Of a stretch of DNA of 39,457 nt, positions 1 through 7,335 are shown one piece after another. Made by a program: the position numbers and the translations under genes. Within the stretch, counting starts at the first letter, position 1; each line of letters opens with the position of its first letter. This stretch comes from Nitrospirota bacterium. Its GTDB lineage: Bacteria; Nitrospirota; Nitrospiria; Nitrospirales; UBA8639. The notes beneath the pieces were generated by a model. That model saw nothing but the letters and a program-made list of their open reading frames with translations. It made no database searches and had not been told where the DNA came from. The DNA lies in the NCBI GenBank assembly GCA_011088105.1, contig JAALKI010000025.1, positions 1 to 39,457 of the forward strand. The letters are read 5' to 3'.

Positions 1-52
1 ATTCTGCCAGAAAGCTCTACATTGCGCCTGTCCGTGGTTGGGGGAAGCTTAC
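1..52 (-). mobile_element. Probable end of an IS66-like insertion sequence
   Basis: Read on the minus strand, the pilC gene matches its family up to a Leu-Ala pair. The sequence then switches to one beginning GTAAGCTTCCCCC. IS66-family elements typically begin with GTAAGC, and the switch falls exactly where family similarity stops. No transposase is visible in the 52 bases, so the assignment rests on this terminal motif and on the break in pilC. A contig ending inside a multicopy IS would also explain why the window starts here. Confidence 0.35.
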
Positions 53-508
53 AGCCAACCGGGGAAGGACAGAATCTAACATCCCCCCGGCTTCACCAGC
101 TTCCACCATACTGATATAGGAAGGGGAAAACACACGAGGATGTTTGCGAAATGAATCAGCCAAGGCACTACCTTTTTCGACATCTTGCCGAATGCTCATG
201 AGAGTCTGTCGAAATATTGAGGTGTTGGCATGACTCGAAAGAATATTCAGACATTGGATGAGAGGAATACCCGCCTTGATCATCGTGGCAAACTGAAGCG
301 TGAAGGCAACCAGGTCTTTGCCAGAAATTCGGGAGCGTTGGAAGAGACTTTGCCACAGCATATGCGTTTCCGATATTTCCCGAAGGCGTGTGACCAAGAT
401 CTGGCGATGACGCAGCACGCGTGTGGCGTCTTTGGGGTCGCGGGCTACGACCTGTCCTGTCTGCCGTTCGCCTTGACGCGTTACGCCTTGATACGAAAAT
501 GTTGGCAT
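17..508 (-). pseudogene. pilC: Interrupted type IV pilus inner-membrane platform protein (PilC/GspF family), N-terminal part
   Basis: PilC/GspF proteins form the inner-membrane platform on which the PilB ATPase acts to assemble pilins. The first ~152 residues are typical: an N-terminal MPTFSYQG start, a basic region, then the cytoplasmic helical domain with TLQFATMIKAGIPLIQCL and the conserved VEAGEAGGMLD segment near residue 140. Normal members are about 400 residues long with two such domains and three membrane helices. Here the frame ends after 163 codons, and the last ~12 residues come from the putative IS end at 1-52. The start codon lies 14 nt after the pilB stop, so the two were co-transcribed. 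The remainder of pilC, if it survives, is outside the window. Confidence 0.8.
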
Positions 509-522
509 CGCATTCGATCTTG

Positions 523-2394
523 CTAGAGAAGGGCAACGTCCTGTTCTGTAGCCCCGAGTACTTCATCAATAGTTGTCACACCATCTTGAATTTTTTGAAG
601 GCCATTTTGCCGAAGGGTTCGAAACCCGTTGGCCATAGCCATTTTTTTTAATTCTCCAGGAGACACACGCTGGAGAATTCCTTGGCCCAGGGTTTCAGAG
701 AGGGGGAACACTTCGAATAGTGCGATGCGACCTTTGTATCCTGTGTAATGGCACACTGCGCATCCGCGTCCTCGCATCGGAACGAGCAAACCAGCATCAG
801 ACTTGTTGAATCCAATCTCGACAAGTTGGGCCACCGGTACGGCATAGGGTTCACGGCACGATGAGCAAATTTGCCGAATCAGCCGCTGTGCAATGATCAA
901 TGCCACTGATGAGGCAACCATAAAGGGCTCGATACCCATATCCAGCAGCCGAGAAATAGTTCGTACTGCATCATTGGTATGAATTGTTGATAAGACGCGA
1001 TGGCCGGTGAGAGCGGCCTTGATCGCCATCTGTGCAGTTTCATGATCACGAATTTCCCCAACCATGATAATGTCAGGGTCCTGTCGGAGAAACGATCGCA
1101 AGGCTGCGGCGAAACTGAACCCGATGTCTTCTTTGATTTGAACCTGATGAATACCGGGAAAATTGTACTCGACGGGATCTTCTGCGGTGACAATGTTCAC
1201 GGTTGGGGAATTGAGGACCTGAAGCGCCGAATATAATGTCGTCGTTTTTCCACTCCCGGTGGGGCCTGTCACCAGTATCATGCCATACGGTTTGGATAAC
1301 GTGTTGCGAAAGGCTGCCAACTCTTGTGGCTCCATCCCGAGCTTCGTCATATCTAGTTGGAGATTGGCCTGGTTGAGTAGACGCAACACGATTTTTTCTC
1401 CATAAAGGCCAGGCAACATTGAAATTCGCACATCAATCTCATTCTGTTCAGCTTGTTGGAATTTCATCCTCCCATCTTGAGGTAATCGTCGTTCGGCAAT
1501 ATCCAGATGGGAAAGGATTTTCAGTCGGGAAATGATAGCATTGCGAAGCGTGAGGGGAATCGTCATGACGGGATGTAAGACTCCATCTAACCGGTAGCGA
1601 ATCCTGACATGAGTTTCATAAGGTTCAATATGGATGTCGCTGGCCTCCATTGCCACACCTTCACCCAGGATCCGATTGACTAATTGAACAATGGGCGCCT
1701 TTTTTTCAAGAGAGGAATCGCTTTTTCCAGATTGGTCACTCACGGAAAGTGTCGCAGCGGCGGCTTCCAATAAGTGTTCCAACTCCTTGGTTTGAAGTAA
1801 CTGAGGGGGATGAAGATGTGCGTCGATGGGCAGAGAAGTGGCTGATTCTTGTTGAGACGTGGGTGCTCCTTCCGGCGCAGTGCTCGCTTGGTTCATAGGG
1901 TGGGCGATATGGTGAGATGGGTTCCATGCCGGCCTACCATACAGCATCTGTATATATGTCTGGATTTGAGATTCTGTGGTGACCAAGGGCACAAGCTGGC
2001 ATCCTGTTCGAAAGGTAAGTTCATCAATGATGGCAACGTTGGAAGGATCAGCCATAGCAAGGGTTAATTGGGACTCCACTATCGTGATCGGAGCAACAAG
2101 ACATTCTCTGGCGAGTTCATGCGGAACGAGGTCCACCAGAGAGGGACTCCATCCCAGGGGGAATGCTTGAAGGAGAGGGATTCCATATTGATGACTCAGG
2201 AATTGACATAGGGCCGTTTCGGTCAAGGCGCCCATGGAAACGAGAAGGCTGCTCAAGCGCCGACCATAGCGTGGTTGGACCTGTTGGGCCTCGCGAAGCT
2301 GTTGATCGGAAATCAATCCAGCGTTGATGAGGCGTTGACCGAGTGGTTCTTGAATGGGGGTGGTGTCTGACCTCTGAGCATGGGGAGGATTCAT
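523..2394 (-). CDS. pilB: Type IV pilus assembly / type II secretion ATPase (PilB/GspE family)
   Basis: Hexameric cytoplasmic ATPase that powers pilus or pseudopilus extension. The 623-residue product has an N-terminal MshEN/GspE-N domain (GQRLINAGLISDQQLREA, residues ~18-160), a linker, and a C-terminal secretion-ATPase core. The core has Walker A GPTGSGKTTT near residue 377, an Asp box (VTAEDPVEY), Walker B (IIMVGEIRD), a His box (STIHTNDA) and a tetracysteine zinc site (CSSC...CAVC, ~511-546). The reading frame stays open upstream to 2550, but I chose ATG 2394: the longer version overlaps pgsA and starts with non-family sequence, while this ATG overlaps the pgsA stop as ATGA. The following gene is pilC, which supports a pilus role over a T2SS one, though the two cannot be separated by sequence alone. 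Confidence 0.93.
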   Translation of the reverse strand: MNPPHAQRSDTTPIQEPLGQRLINAGLISDQQLREAQQVQPRYGRRLSSLLVSMGALTETALCQFLSHQYGIPLLQAFPLGWSPSLVDLVPHELARECLVAPITIVESQLTLAMADPSNVAIIDELTFRTGCQLVPLVTTESQIQTYIQMLYGRPAWNPSHHIAHPMNQASTAPEGAPTSQQESATSLPIDAHLHPPQLLQTKELEHLLEAAAATLSVSDQSGKSDSSLEKKAPIVQLVNRILGEGVAMEASDIHIEPYETHVRIRYRLDGVLHPVMTIPLTLRNAIISRLKILSHLDIAERRLPQDGRMKFQQAEQNEIDVRISMLPGLYGEKIVLRLLNQANLQLDMTKLGMEPQELAAFRNTLSKPYGMILVTGPTGSGKTTTLYSALQVLNSPTVNIVTAEDPVEYNFPGIHQVQIKEDIGFSFAAALRSFLRQDPDIIMVGEIRDHETAQMAIKAALTGHRVLSTIHTNDAVRTISRLLDMGIEPFMVASSVALIIAQRLIRQICSSCREPYAVPVAQLVEIGFNKSDAGLLVPMRGRGCAVCHYTGYKGRIALFEVFPLSETLGQGILQRVSPGELKKMAMANGFRTLRQNGLQKIQDGVTTIDEVLGATEQDVALL

Positions 2395-2990
2395 GGAGAT
2401 GGGTGTAACTGCTTGATGCCTCGAAAAACATAACGCAATCCTGATGCCACGGTTAGCCCGCTCATCACATAAAGTACAGGCTCTAGGAGAAAAAGATTCG
2501 TTGACCAGGCGTGAAGGGCGACCACGAGAAAGACATAGATGAGTTGACACAATGTCGTCATTTTCCCCAAGACTGTTGGGTCAACATTCATGCGTACGGC
2601 TGTTAGGTGGGCCAGCAGTGTGCCAGCCAGTAACATGGCGTCACGACTGACGACAAGGATGACACTCCAGGCCGGCACGAGCTCTAATCCAGCTAATGTG
2701 ATAAAAGAAGACATTAAAAGGAGTTTATCGGCAAGTGGGTCGAGATAGGCCCCGAACTGAGTCTGTTGATTCGCTAACCGGGCGATCGTGCCGTCAAGGG
2801 CGTCAGTGATTCCTGCTACCAGCAATGTCAGGAGCGCGGAGGTATAACGACCATATATCAGAAAGCCCACAAACACGGGAATCAAAACAATCCTTAGGAT
2901 GGTGAGACTATTCGGAATGTTGAGGGGAATCACATTGTCCGTAGGGTCTTGGCCTGCTGCTGAATGACGAATCTGAAGGTCTGAGGGCAT
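2391..2990 (-). CDS. pgsA: CDP-diacylglycerol-glycerol-3-phosphate 3-phosphatidyltransferase family protein
   Basis: Membrane enzyme of the CDP-alcohol phosphatidyltransferase family. It would transfer the phosphatidyl group from CDP-diacylglycerol to glycerol 3-phosphate, the committed step of phosphatidylglycerol synthesis. The family motif D-x2-DG-x2-AR-x8-G-x3-D-x3-D is complete (begins DALDGTIAR and ends DPLAD, residues ~66-92). Several hydrophobic helices surround it, and the length of 199 aa is typical. A GGAG sequence lies 8 nt before the ATG. Its stop overlaps the start of pilB (ATGA), so translation is probably coupled. Other alcohol acceptors are possible within this family, but the N-terminal NSLTILRI motif fits PgsA. 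Confidence 0.9.
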   Translation of the reverse strand: MPSDLQIRHSAAGQDPTDNVIPLNIPNSLTILRIVLIPVFVGFLIYGRYTSALLTLLVAGITDALDGTIARLANQQTQFGAYLDPLADKLLLMSSFITLAGLELVPAWSVILVVSRDAMLLAGTLLAHLTAVRMNVDPTVLGKMTTLCQLIYVFLVVALHAWSTNLFLLEPVLYVMSGLTVASGLRYVFRGIKQLHPSP

Positions 2991-3135
2991 TGGGTGCTCC
3001 GGAGAATCTACTAAGAAGCGTACGGGGGACTCCTATGGATGTCAACTGATTCCATTAAGGAAGGATGCATCAGGTGTGTTATGCCATGGCCTAGGAGTAC
3101 AAGAGGAAAGAGCTTCCATGCCTCATATTAGAAGG

Positions 3136-4227
3136 TCAAATCGGAACGATCACATCAGAAGACCGATCGCGAAAGATAATCGTAAAGAAGGTTTGGTCAG
3201 AGATGGTGATACTTGAGATTGTCGCCTCTGCGGGAAACTCTTGCCCATTGGCCCGTCTCCCGTGTAATCCTTTCTTTTCAGAAATCATGGCTTCTTGGCC
3301 TTCCCGACTATGAGACGCGTGAATGTGTTGTGTCAGCCATTGAGAAGACTGTGCAGAAAGAAATTGAGAGAAGGGTTGTCCCTTGGCCGATGGACTAGGG
3401 AGCCCAAACAAACTTTCTGCTGCGCTATTGAATAGCAGAATATGCTGATCCGATGTCATGGTAATAATGGCCTCTTTGGCTGTAGTTACGATTTGCTCAT
3501 ACCGTTTTTCACTTTCCTGAAGCGAGAGTTCTGACTGTTGTCGACTGGCTGTTTCTTCCTTCAATGCCCGCGTTGCACGTAGGACTTGTCTGGTGAGAAA
3601 GATGCCGAGCACAGCAACCATGGCGCCAATGATGAGCTCCCAGCGAATCATCCACTGAATTTTTGAAGAGGTCTGGAGGCTATAGAGCCTGACGGCCTCA
3701 TCGGCAACAGTATGTAGATTAGCGGTTAAATCGAGGAGAGCATGAAGGTGTGGTGTGTGATGTGAGTCTGTGGAAGAATTTTGAAGAAAGGTATCAGCTT
3801 TCTGGGCAAACTCAGCAAGCAGTGTCTGTTGGGCTTGAAGTTTCTCAATGAGCGCGGGGGAAGGAGCAGAAGGAATGATATCAGTTCGATTCGTTTGCAA
3901 GTTGACCCGTGCAACTCCGCCATGCAGTAATGCTTGCAAGGTTTCAAAGGCAATCGTCCGAGTCGTCATGTAATCAGCCTGATGTCCTTGGGATACCAGA
4001 ATAACTTCTTTCATGTGACGTTGATGCAGCATGCGTTGGCGACCCGCTAAGTCGATCACAAGCGAATCCAATTTTTGGTTCTGAATCGTGATAATGGTGA
4101 ATAGGATAATGCCAAGAATGGCAAGAATGAACAAAGCAGTTGCCGCAATTAATTGGTAGCTTATCGATGATGGAGCTGCGGTGACAGAAACATGTTGAGT
4201 GGGAAAGAGGTTTGTGCGCGGCGCCAT
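3136..4227 (-). CDS. Membrane sensor with PilJ/NarX-type periplasmic domain and a PAS domain, no output domain
   Basis: The product (363 aa from ATG 4227; a GTG at 4242 would add five residues) has a first membrane helix at ~25-50, followed by LVIDLAGRQRMLHQRHMKE. That motif is typical of the type IV pili methyl-accepting N-terminal domain (PilJ_N, related to the NarX nitrate sensor P-box region). A second membrane helix lies near 195-215, a short coiled coil at 220-245, and a PAS domain at ~245-360 (ITMTSDQHILLFNSAAESLFG). The protein stops right after the PAS domain (IIFRDRSSD), where related proteins continue into a histidine kinase, GGDEF or MCP module. It is therefore either a stand-alone regulator or the front part of a truncated kinase. 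It is divergent from the chemoreceptor gene at 4529. Confidence 0.75.
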   Translation of the reverse strand: MAPRTNLFPTQHVSVTAAPSSISYQLIAATALFILAILGIILFTIITIQNQKLDSLVIDLAGRQRMLHQRHMKEVILVSQGHQADYMTTRTIAFETLQALLHGGVARVNLQTNRTDIIPSAPSPALIEKLQAQQTLLAEFAQKADTFLQNSSTDSHHTPHLHALLDLTANLHTVADEAVRLYSLQTSSKIQWMIRWELIIGAMVAVLGIFLTRQVLRATRALKEETASRQQSELSLQESEKRYEQIVTTAKEAIITMTSDQHILLFNSAAESLFGLPSPSAKGQPFSQFLSAQSSQWLTQHIHASHSREGQEAMISEKKGLHGRRANGQEFPAEATISSITISDQTFFTIIFRDRSSDVIVPI

Positions 4228-4528
4228 GGGACTCTCATTCACAGTGTGAAGATACTGAATATACTGCTATATTTATTGTTTCAGGGTATTCACGTGTAAC
4301 GCAAGTGCGGAAAGAGAAACGGTTGGAGAAAGAATCGCTAGATCTTCCCATTACATGCTACAATAAACAGCTGGATGGCTGTTGTGGATTCAGGGTAGGC
4401 CCAGCAGACGAGGGCATTTCAATTCTTTGGATTCGACTTCAGATGAGTCTCAATGATGAGTCATGCAAGATTTCTCATGACGGGTTCAGAGCATTTCCCG
4501 TTCCATAAGTCAAATAGAAGGTTTAATC
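4228..4528. other. Divergent intergenic region between the PAS sensor and the chemoreceptor
   Basis: About 300 bp without a convincing gene; open frames here have no family resemblance. It is AT-rich near 4255-4275 and probably carries divergent promoters for the PAS sensor (minus) and the chemosensory operon (plus). An extended -10 candidate is listed separately. Confidence 0.5.
4356..4364 (+). promoter_or_regulatory. Candidate extended -10 promoter of the chemosensory operon
   Basis: TGCTACAAT matches an extended -10 element (TG-n-TACAAT). No good -35 hexamer is seen 17 nt upstream, which extended -10 promoters can tolerate. A start near 4371 would leave a leader of about 158 nt before the ATG at 4529. 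Confidence 0.3.
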
Positions 4529-6052
4529 ATGGAAGATATGAAAAAGTCTACAAAGCAAAGTAAGGTTGTATTGCCTATTCTTTTGAGTGCTTTGATGGTC
4601 TTAATAGTCTGTGGAGGGGTGCTCTTTTTCGTTAAAACACAAAATATCGAACAAGTCGGGGTCGATAAAGCCAAAGCGCTTGCAGATCAAATCACGCTAC
4701 TTCGTACATTTTATACTAAGGAGGTCGTCAGTCGTGCCAAGCGCAACAAGATTCGAGTGAATTACGATTGGAACGAAGATGAGGTCACACTGCCGCTCCC
4801 GGCCACGTTTACCAACGAAGTTGGAGAACGTATTGCGAAAGCTAACCCTGGAACCAGCATTCGGTTATATAGTCGGTATCCCTTCCCTCATCGAAAGCCG
4901 ACAGAAACATATGATCAATTTGAACTGGATGCCTTGGAGCAACTAGAACGCGATCCTCAATCGCCATTTTATCGGTTCGAAACAATCAGCAACAGGTTAT
5001 CGGTCCGTTATGCCATTGCGGATGTGATGCGTCCAGCCTGTGTCGGTTGTCATAACAACCATCCGGAAACGCCAAAAACTGGATGAAAAGTTGGAGACGT
5101 TCGTGGTGTTGTGGAAGTGATCACCCCCGTTGATGAAGTGGAGCATGATCTCTTCGTAGGAACGTTGCTCTTATTGATCATTATTGCCTCCGGGTTTACC
5201 TTGGTGGTTGGGGTGAGTCACTTTTCAATCAAAAAACCACTTCGTGAAACTGTGGGTGTGATGTCATCAACGTCGTCACAAATTGCAGCGACTGTCGAAC
5301 AGTAGGAACAAACCGCCATGCTGCAGTCCGCTTCCATTACACAAACGACCGAAACGATGGAGGGTTTAAGTGTCTCATCGCTACAAGTGGCCCAACAGTC
5401 CGAATCAGCAGCCCATCGGTCGCAACAGGCTTCTCAACTGGCACAAGAAGGCGCTTTGATGGTTCAGCAGGCGATGGATGAAATTCTCAGCATGAAGGAT
5501 CGTGTCCAAGATATTGCCGGGCAAATTAGCCATTTGAGCGATCATACGGGAAAAATTGGGAATATCACGAAACTCGTGAGCGATCTCGCCAATCAGACGA
5601 ACCTTCTGGCATTGAATGCCGCAGTGGAAGCTGCCAGAGCCGGAGAACATGGAAAAGGCTTTGGCGTGGTTGCCGGAGAAATTCGAAAGCTTGCTGACCA
5701 AAGTAAAGCCTCAGCTGAAAAAATCCATACGTTGCTTGAGGATATTCAAAGAAAGACGGATTCGACGGTGTCGGTGACACAGGACGGCATGCATACTGCC
5801 GAACAAGCCGTGCAGATGGCTCGACATGCGGCAGATAAATTCTCCGATGTCCGAGCTGCGCTCGATTTGGCATTAGAAAATGCCCAGCAAATCTCCTTGA
5901 ATGTCAAACAGCAAGCCACGGCGGTCAAACAAGCCGTGGATACAATGAGTTCAATCAGAAAAGGTGCTCAGGAAACAGCCGCTGGATTGCATGAGACACG
6001 TGCGGGGATTCAAACGCTCAATGACGCCGCACACCGGCTGAAAGCCATGTGA
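4529..6052 (+). pseudogene. Methyl-accepting chemotaxis protein with heme-type (Tll0287-like/DUF3365) sensor domain, broken by two in-frame stop codons
   Basis: One frame runs through 508 codons and encodes a complete receptor. It has a membrane helix (~12-33), a periplasmic DUF3365/Tll0287-like domain ending in the c-type heme motif CVGCH (~171-175), a second membrane helix (~207-228), and a cytoplasmic signalling helix hairpin with the conserved tip [19 protein letters not shown]. Two stop codons interrupt it without any shift of frame: TGA at 5084-5086, where the family normally has Trp (PKT-x-W-KVGDVRGV), and TAG at 5303-5305, where Gln or a similar residue is expected (ATVEQ-stop-EQTAM). 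Each needs only one transition from TGG or CAG. As written, translation yields a secreted/anchored heme-type domain alone (185 aa). Re-initiation could make the signalling part (from ATG 5318). A classical HAMP domain is not evident. It heads the che gene cluster. Confidence 0.85.
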
Positions 6053-6267
6053 CGGGCGTCGTGTGCCCACGGCTCGAAGCCTCATGAAATCGACATGTGA
6101 TGATCTGCTAGCCCTTTGGGGCCTGCAGGACAGTGTGGGCGAAGAGCATGAAACAGCAAGGATGTTCATGTCTGGTTCAAGACGTCGATCTTGAGCAATA
6201 GCCAAAAAGCGTGCCAGGAACAGCATGTGAAGCTAGTGATGAAACTCTCTATGAGCTGACTCTCTTC

Positions 6268-7287
6268 ATGATCGCTGAGACCGCTTACCTCATTTTTACG
6301 CTTCGTCATACGCATTACGCAATTGAAGCCAATACGGTGCGTGAAATTGTCTGGCTTCCAGCATTGACCCCTATCCCATCTCTTCCTACTCATTTCGCAG
6401 GCATGCTGAATTATCGTGGTGATCTCATCCCGGTCATTAATTTAGCCAAGCGATTAGGATATCCGTCGGGTACCTTTCACCTCAACGATCGTGTCGTCAT
6501 TTTTGTGTGGAATACGTTAACGGTGGGGGTTATTGTCAATGAAGTTAAAGATGTGCGGGGTATTGCCGAGTCAGAAATTAGTGTGGTGCCCCTTGAGGAA
6601 GTTGGCGTCGACGCACAGCTCCGATTTGTGAAGCACATGGCAAAAGTAGATCAGGAGCTGTTGATGATCATCAACCCCGCCACGGTGATTCATGATGTTG
6701 AAATGATGGCCCCGTCGACTGAAGAACCACTCAAAGAGACAGAAGCATTGTCTTGGCCCACAGTGACGCACGAGGAACAGGTCGTGTTGCAGGAACGAGC
6801 AGTCGCGCTTCAGCAACAGCCAGACCATGAGGACGTATCGGGATGTCTCCCGTTCGCGGTTGTCCAGTTGAATGAAAGTTACCTTGCGGTGGATTTGTCA
6901 TACATTCGAGAGTTCACCGAGGCGCGGCATATGGTACCTGTTCCCTGTTGCCCGGCCTTTGTTGTCGGAAATATGAACTTGCGCGGGGATATCTTGACCC
7001 TGATTGATGTTCGAACAACATTGAATTTCACTCTTCATGGGGGGCATCTTCCAACCAAGGTCATGGTGATCACCTGCGGTCAATTACTGGTGGGCATATT
7101 GATCAATGACGTGCTTGAGTCGATACATGTGAGCCATACCGCGTTGCAACCATTGCCGCTCGCGACCAGTGTGGAAAACGAGCGATACTTGTCGGGCACC
7201 TTTCCGTATCGTGGAGGGCTAGCCAGTATCCTCAATGTGCCAAAGCTCTTGACCAGTGGAGCCATGATGGTAAACGAACAAGAGTGA
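6268..7287 (+). CDS. cheW: Double CheW-domain chemotaxis coupling protein
   Basis: CheW domains link receptors to the CheA kinase. This protein carries two. The first spans about residues 5-150 (YLIFTLRHTHYAIEANTVREIVWLP, then FAGMLNYRGDLIPVINLAKRLG) and the second about 205-335 (LPFAVVQLNESYLAVDLSYIREF, NMNLRGDILTLIDVRTTL). The hallmark NYRGD/NLRGD segments are present in both. The frame is open to a GTG at 6211, but the 19 extra residues do not resemble CheW, so I chose ATG 6268. It lies between the receptor gene and cheA in one direction. Tandem CheW proteins occur in chemosensory clusters that do not control flagella, but function is inferred from domains and context only. Confidence 0.88.
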   Translation: MIAETAYLIFTLRHTHYAIEANTVREIVWLPALTPIPSLPTHFAGMLNYRGDLIPVINLAKRLGYPSGTFHLNDRVVIFVWNTLTVGVIVNEVKDVRGIAESEISVVPLEEVGVDAQLRFVKHMAKVDQELLMIINPATVIHDVEMMAPSTEEPLKETEALSWPTVTHEEQVVLQERAVALQQQPDHEDVSGCLPFAVVQLNESYLAVDLSYIREFTEARHMVPVPCCPAFVVGNMNLRGDILTLIDVRTTLNFTLHGGHLPTKVMVITCGQLLVGILINDVLESIHVSHTALQPLPLATSVENERYLSGTFPYRGGLASILNVPKLLTSGAMMVNEQE

Positions 7288-7335
7288 GGACTGGGCATGA
7301 TCGCGTAATGCTTAGGAAGCAAACGGTAATCGTTC

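Noticed and set aside
5084-5086. Selenocysteine at the receptor TGA
   Set aside because: The family has Trp at this site and I see no SECIS-like stem-loop just downstream.
6053-6267. A small gene between the receptor and cheW (34 codons from ATG 6084)
   Set aside because: The short frame has no family resemblance and no good ribosome binding site; it may be remnant sequence but cannot be supported.
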